Assembly (NCBI RefSeq): GCF_000003605.2
Contig: NW_003134853.1
Location: 44,892-57,383, forward strand
Source: Saccoglossus kowalevskii
Taxonomy: Eukaryota > Hemichordata > Enteropneusta > Harrimaniidae
Length of the DNA: 12,492 nucleotides
Direction of reading: 5' to 3'
Every line of letters starts with the position of its first letter. The stretch's first letter is position 1. The notes beneath the pieces were generated by a model. It saw only the letters and a program-made list of their open reading frames with translations. It had not been told where the DNA came from and made no database searches. Below are positions 7,539 through 12,492 of this stretch, one piece after another. The position numbers and the translations under genes are program-made.

Positions 7539-8277
7539 TAATGATCTCAAGTCTATTGAATGTTTCATAAAACTTAAAATACAACCACCTCGTATGTGTA
7601 GAAGTAGTAACAATGTACTCTTTATTTTCATGTATTTATGTTAGTTCATGGGAAACCATATCTAACACGATCCTTCTCCTATGAAATGAATGTATTGTTG
7701 CAAACATCTAAATGCACATGCAAATTAAATGCATAGTTACACCAATGAAAAGTGTTTGAATTGGTTATAAAAAACCACCATCTTGTTTCCGTCAAGTGCA
7801 GGCTTGCTTCAGTATTCCAATATCTTGGGATTTGTTGCCAAACAAACTAAATTTGTCATTTCATAATTACAATAGTTAGTGGGAGGTGCTTTGCAAAAAG
7901 TAGATTAATAGAAAGATCAATTGTTAACTGTATTGACCATTTTGTATGTTATATTAATGATCATAAACTGTTGATGTTACTGATTATGAAATACCATCAT
8001 GATCACAAATCAAGTATAGAGTTCAGTGTTTATATGTACACGCAAGTTTGTGTAGATACATCACCTTCAATTACTAGCAGAATAATTGGTGACTTGAAAA
8101 GTATTTTAATTATGTAAAAATTTGAAGTTATTTGTACTTTGAGTCATATAACAAAGTCAATAATTGAAATAATTTCATTGACCTTACAATTACAAGCATT
8201 AGTTTCCAGCAATTTATTTACAATTACTGATACTGTAATTTGTCAACAAAATAATGTAATGTATTCATGACAATAAA
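7539..8277 (+). other. RNF gene 3' untranslated region
   Basis: AT-rich sequence from the stop codon to the most likely poly(A) signal. No reading frame or repeat of note was seen. Earlier A/T-rich signals (for example ATTAAA near 7725) could give shorter ends. Confidence 0.6.
8272..8277 (+). terminator. Polyadenylation signal of the RNF gene
   Basis: AATAAA is followed 15-45 bp later by a GT/T-rich stretch (CTGTGTTTTC and T-runs), as for a cleavage site near 8290-8300. A second AATAAA at 8632-8637 is a possible distal alternative. Confidence 0.5.
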
Positions 8278-8690
8278 TGTTATCCAATTCTCAACTGTGT
8301 TTTCTTAAACAGCTTTTTTCCTTTTTTGGCAAAACTTGAAGTTCTCAAATCAACACACTGAATGCCTTGCTGGATAAAATTTCTGCCCTTACTGAAATGT
8401 GACAAAAACATGAAAACATTGCATGATTTCAGAACAATTGTCGCTGTATTCCTAGATATCCTTAATTTCTTGCAAAACTAACCTATAAAACCAGACAATT
8501 TTACTGCATTCTGCTAACAAGTTCTGTTGTTTGCCTACCAAGTTCCTGCCTATTACTTTTTTAACTAGCTGTTTATTTAAACAACATTCTTTATTGTATT
8601 ATTTTCAAGATCCCAATAAGGATACAAAATCAATAAAGTTACTTACTTTACTATTACAACTTTCCCACCTTCACTCTCCTTTTTAGACTA
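8278..8690. other. Intergenic stretch, nothing recognised
   Basis: AT-rich sequence between the RNF poly(A) signal and the MITE-like element. It holds the distal AATAAA at 8632 but no coding frame, RNA gene or repeat I could support. Confidence 0.6.
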
Positions 8691-8851
8691 CTGTGAAATC
8701 AGTATTAGAATCCGCAACTTCTATTGAAATGGTACAATGCAGCAGAGAGGATGCGGCTTCTATTAGAGCACCTACACGTACGAGAAATGATGAATTTTTG
8801 GGCCTCATTGTTCAAAAATAATGGGTGCGGCTTCTAATACAGATTTTATGG
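8691..8851. mobile_element. MITE-like palindromic element (161 bp) flanked by TA
   Basis: The terminal inverted repeats are about 25 bp and match at roughly 20 positions. The left arm (8691-8715) contains CAGTATTAGAATCCGC; the right arm, reverse-complemented from 8851, contains CTGTATTAGAAGCCGC. TA dinucleotides at 8689-8690 and 8852-8853 would be the target duplication of a Tc1/mariner/pogo-type element. A motif GCRRCTTCTATT recurs near 8713 and 8754, with GCGGCTTCTAAT at 8828, like repeated transposase sites. There is no coding capacity. The superfamily is inferred only from the TA flanks. Confidence 0.6.
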
Positions 8852-8882
8852 TATATCCTGCTTCTCAAATTCATTTTTGCCC

Positions 8883-9344
8883 TCAAGCAATATTTACCAC
8901 ACTCTCAATCCCCCAGGCCACTTTTTTGCCTTTTTGTGGTTTATCTTTCCCGTTAAGAGTTAACTTTCTTGCTTTATCTGAAAGGCTGCTGGGAGGGTAA
9001 CCCAGTTTTCCAATAAACTTGTTTTGCTTTTCAGTCCATGTTTTGTCTTCCTGCCTATACTGGTACAACTTTGTTGTATTGATATGTACTTCCAATTTAA
9101 ACTTGTTTGCTTTCTCAATTACTTCACGATGCATTTCCCACACTTTGCATTGAATGCTCCTGTCTTCTCTGTCCTCACAGACTATGTTATCATATTCCAA
9201 ATTCTATCATCTCCTTATAAATATTTTGCCTTTCCATTCAAAACCTTTCATGACTACAGGCCTTCCCATGCTTTCCTCTGCAACAAGTAACTTGCTAGAC
9301 TTCCCAGACAATTTAGTTGCCTTTAAAGAAAATTTGTATTTCAT
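8883..9344 (-). pseudogene. Unrecognised protein-like frame with two adjacent in-frame stops
   Basis: On the minus strand an ATG at 9344-9342 opens a 45-residue frame (start MKYKFSLKATKLSGKSSK, with ESMGRPVVMKGFEWKGK). It ends TGA TAG at 9209-9204. The same frame then continues for about 106 residues (with QCKVWEMHREVIEKANK, LYQYRQEDKTWTEKQNK and SSLSDKARKLTLNGKDK) to a TGA at 8885-8883. One frame of about 152 sense codons broken only by two neighbouring stops looks like a recently decayed single-exon gene, or two parts meeting at an unseen splice. It is Lys-rich with no signal peptide, membrane span or zinc motif. I cannot name a family. Chance is possible, since a TAA closes the frame just upstream at 9359-9357. 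Confidence 0.35.
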
Positions 9345-9475
9345 TGTTTTTTTGTATTATACACATCTCTATTTGGTTTACTCATACGCTTTCATAATCC
9401 ATTGTTTTGCTTTCCCAAACAAAATCTTGATCGTTTGGTTTTCATGTAAAACGGTGATGCCAATATTATATTAGC

Positions 9476-9671
9476 TTTATTTATATTTATTATATTTTTC
9501 GGATGGAAATAAATATGAAAAATAATAAACTCTAATGAAATCAAAATAATTCACATAAAATATCGGTAACCCCAATATTTATTGTATGATCTTCCTGTCG
9601 TAAAATATATTCGTACTGATCAATAATCACCACTTCTATTTTTTATAATGCTTCTGAATTACCACAATGCA
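9476..9671 (-). other. PIGM 3' untranslated region with poly(A) signals
   Basis: Downstream of the PIGM stop on the minus strand, AATAAA occurs at 9583-9578 and 9481-9476 (TTTATT on the plus strand). Either could end the message, giving a UTR of about 100-200 bases. The stretch 9345-9475 beyond it holds nothing I can name. Confidence 0.5.
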
Positions 9672-9869
9672 TCATTCCATTTGTTCCTTCCTGTATGTGA
9701 GTGTTGTCAATCTTCCTCCTCGAAATAACGGTGATGGAATATAAGCTCTGATCACTGTGTTCAGAATAAATATGTTAATGATAAAGAAGGCAATGCCAGC
9801 TAAGAAGATAGAGATGAATGTATTGTACCCTTCCATTTCCAGATAAAATGCTGGCAGCAACCACAAAGC
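9672..9869 (-). CDS. PIGM: PIGM terminal exon
   Basis: Sixty-five codons plus stop, read from 9869 to 9672 after acceptor CTTCTAG. It contains a long hydrophobic segment, [19 protein letters not shown], corresponding to the last transmembrane helix, then a short polar tail. Confidence 0.9.
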   Translation of the reverse strand, partial: ALWLLPAFYLEMEGYNTFISIFLAGIAFFIINIFILNTVIRAYIPSPLFRGGRLTTLTYRKEQME

Positions 9870-10666
9870 CTAGAAGACAATGATATAATCTAGGAATTAG
9901 AAAAATAAATTTTTAAATCACGAGTCAAATATTCCTGGCCATATGAATTTCATGAGAACAGTAATTGCTACGATCTAATCAATGAACCGGTCACAGGTAG
10001 CATAGGGGTTGTCGCATCAGACTCATGATCGGTAGACCCAAGTTCAAATCCTACCTTAGGCTGAACATCAAAAGGGTCAACGCCTACCCTGGGCGAGTGT
10101 GCCACAGACTCAATGGGAAGGCCAATTCCACTGGCCGAAATTCATTCACTAATGCGACTTTGGGGGAACCTTGGTTAAGGTCCTCAGGTGCTTGTGTTCG
10201 ACCAAGATAGCGCATTAAATTGCCATTTAGGATAGGATAGGATAGGACATAGCTGTATCCTGCCTCACCTTGCATCGCAACTATCTTTTGTATGCTGCCC
10301 TCAAATGTAATTGTTTGAAACATAGCAGGATTACATTATACTTCCCGATTTCACTTTGATCATAAAATAGTATTCAACTCACTGTTGATGACTTACTTTC
10401 GATAATATTGTTTATTTTCACACCTTAAAATGACTCACGAGCATCTATGGCGGACTCGCAGTAACACAGAGGCGATGAACTGGAACCAAGTCTAGTCATA
10501 TCAGAATATGCTGAATACAAATGTACACATTGACGTATGACAAAAAATTATTTATAAGTCTCACCTGGCCAAAGAACCATGATGCAATCAACATTAGAGC
10601 TGTGCGAATCTTCATCTGAAGTGTTGGTATTACCAAAGGCAATAAACATAGATACCACAGAAAATA
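9672..10666 (-). CDS. PIGM: GPI mannosyltransferase 1 (PIG-M), last two exons, 5' part outside the window
   Basis: PIG-M is an ER multi-pass enzyme (family GT50). It adds the first mannose to the GPI anchor from dolichol-phosphate-mannose, with PIG-X as partner. Exon 10666-10565 gives 34 residues beginning [14 protein letters not shown], almost identical to human [14 protein letters not shown], and ends at Q before donor GTGAGA. Exon 9869-9672, after acceptor TTCTAG, begins [18 protein letters not shown] (human AMWLAPAYVLEFQGKNTF) and ends in a TGA stop. The junction is phase 0 and reproduces the human GQAMW context as GQALW. The 99 residues hold the last membrane segments and a basic tail (LTYRKEQME). 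The first about 320 residues, including the catalytic luminal loop, would lie beyond 12492. Human PIGM is intronless, so the introns here are notable. Confidence 0.9.
9870..10564 (-). other. PIGM last intron (695 bp)
   Basis: Minus-strand donor GTGAGA at 10564-10559, acceptor TTCTAG ending at 9870. It holds the SINE at about 9984-10252. The 10253-10564 part is unique-looking sequence without features. Confidence 0.85.
9984..10252 (+). mobile_element. tRNA-derived SINE with (GGATA)n tail
   Basis: A tRNA-like head carries an A-box-like GGTAGCATAGGGGTT (9996-10010) and a B box AGTTCAAATCC (10041-10051). A CTCATGA anticodon-loop-like sequence near 10020-10027 suggests a tRNA-Met (CAT) ancestor. 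The stem pairing is degraded, so it is not a functional tRNA. A tRNA-unrelated body of about 150 bp follows, then a tail of GGATA repeats (10229-10247). Such heads give internal RNA polymerase III promoters, and a partner LINE supplies reverse transcription. It sits antisense to PIGM. No clear target duplication was seen; the ends are approximate. Confidence 0.75.
10565..10666 (-). CDS. PIGM: PIGM penultimate coding exon
   Basis: Thirty-four codons between acceptor CATATGCAG and donor GTGAGA, phase 0 on both sides. It encodes [16 protein letters not shown], then a basic turn (QMKIR) and a second hydrophobic run ending SWFFGQ. The acceptor falls exactly where the human protein reads TSQ|YFLWY. 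Confidence 0.92.
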
Positions 10667-10743
10667 CTGCATATGAAACAAATGTGTAAATATGAAATAT
10701 GCAATCAATATTGTTTATAAAAACATATCTAGAAAATAAAAAT

Positions 10744-10804
10744 TCCCAACAGTATATAAAGCAAATCTGATCAAAATTTATTCTGAAGTTTTTTAAATAT
10801 TGCT
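10744..10804 (+). repeat. Left fragment of array element copy 2, cut by a LINE
   Basis: CCCAACAGTATATAAAG, then TGATCAAAATTTA (10768-10780), GAAGTTTTTT and ATTGCT follow the same order as the repeat near 11575-11650 and 11750-11790. The next bases belong to the LINE, so the element appears split by it. Confidence 0.5.
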
Positions 10805-10806
10805 CA

Positions 10807-11406
10807 TTTTCATCTTCAATTACTGTTGGCAGTTCACATATACCTTTTGTAACTTCAGTCAAAAATCTTGGTGTTACATTAGACAGCAGTCTCAACATGT
10901 CAGAAATGTGTGTAAGGCGGCATACATTCAGCTAAGACAAATAAGTTTGATTCGCCATTATTTGACCCCTGATGCTACCAAGACATTTGTACTCTCTTGT
11001 CTAGATTATTGTAATAGTCTACTGGTCGGCTGTCCTCTCACTATCACAAACAAACTACAACGTGTTCAAAACGCAGCTGCCCGGTTAATTTGTAAATCAA
11101 AGAAATCGGATCTTGTCAGTCCACTCCTAAAATCACTGCACTGGTTACCAATTACATCTTTTATACATTATAAAGTTGGAACTATTTGTTACGATTCCAT
11201 AGCTGCCACCGGTCCATCATACATATCACAACTACTTCAACTATATACTTATATATACATGCGATTCAACCAAAACATATAGTGAACGCACATTTGCTTA
11301 TATTGGCCCCGCTACCTGGAACAATCTACCATATCATGTCCGCCACTCAAGTTCTCATGACTCTTTTTGTAATAGGTTGAAGACTCACCTATTTGATTTG
11401 AATTGA
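10807..11406 (+). pseudogene. 5'-truncated LINE: reverse transcriptase C-terminal region
   Basis: Protein-like segments in order: TSVKNLGVTLDSSLN (frame 1), then HVRNVCKAAYIQLRQISL, LSCLDYCNSLLVGCP, LQRVQNAAARLI and LKSLHWLPI (frame 2, open to TAG at 11280-11282), then ERTFAYIGPATWNNLP to LKTHLFDLN and a TGA at 11404-11406 (frame 3). This is the standard thumb/C-terminal region of CR1/L2/jockey-like RT polyproteins. Frame shifts near 10897 and 11260-11284, plus missing sequence at the second, show it is inactive. It lies antisense in the PIGM intron. Confidence 0.85.
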
Positions 11407-11488
11407 AATTTACTTTTTTGTTATGTGCTTAGAGCTAATTTAGGTTAAGCGCAATATAAATACTCTTTATTATTATTATTATTATTAC
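11407..11488 (+). repeat. LINE 3' UTR and (TTA)n tail
   Basis: After the stop, a short 3' UTR contains GTTAAGCGCAATATAAATA and ends in TTA repeats (about 11467-11488). This is a typical 3' end for CR1/L2-like elements. Confidence 0.75.
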
Positions 11489-11990
11489 AGACATAATAAT
11501 ATGCAAGATACCCCCAATATGCAAATAGGCATAGACATGGCCCTAAAGCTAATCATCTCTGCACACTATCCCAAGGTACCTAATTACTTAATTTACTGTA
11601 ATGTACTTAATTTGATCAAAATTTACTAGGAAGTTTTTGACATTTTGCTTACACAGGCTGAAATGAGATACTAGTAATACATATACAAATTAGCTACTTA
11701 ATATGCATGGACTTGGCCCCAAAACTAATCGTGTCACCCCAAGGTACCTTAAAACCAAATTTGATCAAAATTCTCTTTGAAGTTTGCTGAAACAGGCTGA
11801 AATGAAATAATTAATAAGCAAATTAGCTACTTATTATGCATGTACATGGTCCCTAAACTAATCATTTTTGCATGCGTAATACTCCAATGTACTAAAATTG
11901 TAACAATTTCAGTTTTCAAGATTTTTGCTAACTCAGACAGACAGACATACTAAACCAAACCAAACCAAGCTTTGCACACATGGGAGCTAA
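11489..11990 (+). mobile_element. HINE/pearl-like non-autonomous element, copy 2 (right part)
   Basis: Two to three diverged repeats (periods about 133-167 bp) share GCAAATTAGCTACTTA, TATGCATG, CCCTAAACTAATC, CCCAAGGTACC, TTGATCAAAATT and ACAGGCTGAAATGA. Then come the microsatellite CAGACAGACAGACATAC (11934-11950), AACCA repeats (11953-11968) and a terminus GCTTTGCACACATGGGAG (11969-11986). The repeat matches the reverse complement of the intron 5 repeat B, and the terminus matches its hairpin (GCTTCGCACACGGGAG), so both are one family in opposite orientations. The left hairpin arm is missing here. The 5' portion continues at 10744-10804, beyond the nested LINE. Confidence 0.5.
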
Positions 11991-12078
11991 CAATAAACAG
12001 GAATACAATCAAGAAGACTGGTGAAAGTGCATATAGAACAATCTGCAGGCTATATTTGGACAGGATTCAAGGGTCAAG

Positions 12079-12098
12079 TGAATGAATGAATGAATGAA
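12079..12098. repeat. (TGAA)5 microsatellite
   Basis: Five perfect TGAA units. On the minus strand it reads (TTCA)n right after AATAAATTT, like the simple-repeat tail of a LINE 3' end. The preceding 11991-12078 holds nothing I recognise. Confidence 0.85.
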
Positions 12099-12157
12099 AT
12101 TTATTTTATCAAAAAAACAACGGTAAAGGTAGAAGTTGCACAGGTAGTAAATGCATA

Positions 12158-12206
<49 letters not shown>

Positions 12207-12235
12207 AAATAAATAAATAAACAAATAAATAAATA
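12158..12235. repeat. (TAAA)n microsatellite, about 78 bp
   Basis: Nearly perfect TAAA repeats with two or three substitutions. In one minus frame they translate to a repeated FIYL pattern, which is not a real protein. Read on the minus strand the tract follows the 3' UTR of the LINE at 12236-12492 and is probably its tail. Confidence 0.9.
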
Positions 12236-12491
12236 ACGAATTCTACTTAGATAACTTTTCTTTTTTTTGGTGGGGATTACAGATGTAGTTCATCAGAACT
12301 AGTAGAGTCCGTAACCCCTGTATATATAATTTCATAGTTTAATCACACAAATCTCCAAATAAAGAAAGAAAGAGAAAAAATATTACAAATCAAATTTTTA
12401 CGAGATAGTTTTTTAATTTTGCTTTAAATATACGTCTCTTAGTGATGGTTTTAAATGCATCAGGCAAAGAGTTCCAATGTTTTGTTGCAGA
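12236..12491 (-). pseudogene. Second LINE 3' end: RT C-terminus and 3' UTR, runs off the right edge
   Basis: On the minus strand 12491-12390 reads HWNSLPDAFKTITKRR, then a Lys-rich end NYLVKI and TGA at 12392-12390. This is the standard C-terminal sequence of jockey/CR1-like reverse transcriptase ORFs (the WNSLP motif). About 150 bases of 3' UTR follow, leading to the TAAA microsatellite. The rest of the ORF lies beyond the window. It differs in sequence from the plus-strand LINE at 10807-11488, so at least two families are present. Confidence 0.7.
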
Positions 12492-12492
12492 G

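Noticed and set aside
9024-9474. Two overlapping plus-strand open frames of about 90-105 codons
   Set aside because: They are antisense shadows of the minus-strand protein-like frame and are rich in Phe/Leu/Tyr, as expected from T-rich sequence.
9990-10060. Functional tRNA-Met gene
   Set aside because: The anticodon and acceptor stems do not pair well and a SINE body and tail follow, so it is a SINE head.
10084-10323. 79-codon minus-strand frame
   Set aside because: It is the antisense of the SINE body and has no support as a gene.
10496-10898. Longer minus-strand frames around the PIGM exon
   Set aside because: Only 10565-10666 matches PIGM. The extensions on either side pass through splice signals and are intron; the 116-codon frame is out of phase with PIGM.
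12009-12224. Minus-strand frame with repeated FIYL
   Set aside because: It is translation of the TAAA microsatellite, not a protein.

Overview
The window is eukaryotic DNA from an AT-rich invertebrate animal genome. The evidence is GT-AG introns inside conserved animal genes, non-LTR retrotransposon fragments, a tRNA-derived SINE, repeat-array transposons and tetranucleotide microsatellites. There are no operons or ribosome binding sites. The species is not determinable from the sequence; a marine invertebrate (hemichordate, amphioxus or lophotrochozoan type) is a guess.

Two real genes were found, arranged tail to tail. (1) On the plus strand, a complete six-exon gene (coding 1533-7538, 221 residues) encodes a RING-type E3 ubiquitin ligase of the RNF166/RNF114/RNF125/RNF138 family. 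It carries a C3HC4 RING, a C2HC finger, two C2H2 fingers and a C-terminal ubiquitin-interacting motif. All five introns splice GT-AG in a consistent frame. (2) On the minus strand, the last two coding exons (10565-10666 and 9672-9869) of PIGM encode the C-terminus of GPI mannosyltransferase 1, an ER membrane enzyme of GPI-anchor synthesis. The rest of PIGM lies beyond the right edge. The two genes have no evident functional link.

Layout: 1-659, broken LINE fragment (minus). 660-1523, upstream/promoter region with ETS, CRE-like, CCAAT and TATCGATA motifs, plus a possible divergent first exon. 1524-7538, RNF gene; its intron 3 holds a coding-like block that could be an alternative last exon, and its intron 5 holds two families of tandem repeats. 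7539-8277, 3' UTR. 8278-9475, intergenic, with a 161-bp MITE-like palindromic element and an unrecognised, doubly stopped reading frame. 9476-10666, PIGM 3' UTR and last exons, with a SINE in the intron. 10667-12492, probably PIGM intron, containing a repeat-array element, a LINE nested inside it, microsatellites and a second LINE 3' end.

The most interesting structure is a pair of related transposon-like elements in opposite orientations (about 5640-7110 minus; about 10744-11990 plus). Each has repeats of roughly 110-170 bp, then a GACA/TACA microsatellite, then a shared GCACAC..GGGAG terminus, which in the first copy folds as a two-part hairpin. This resembles the non-autonomous Helentron (HINE/pearl) architecture. 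No wholly new protein system was evident.
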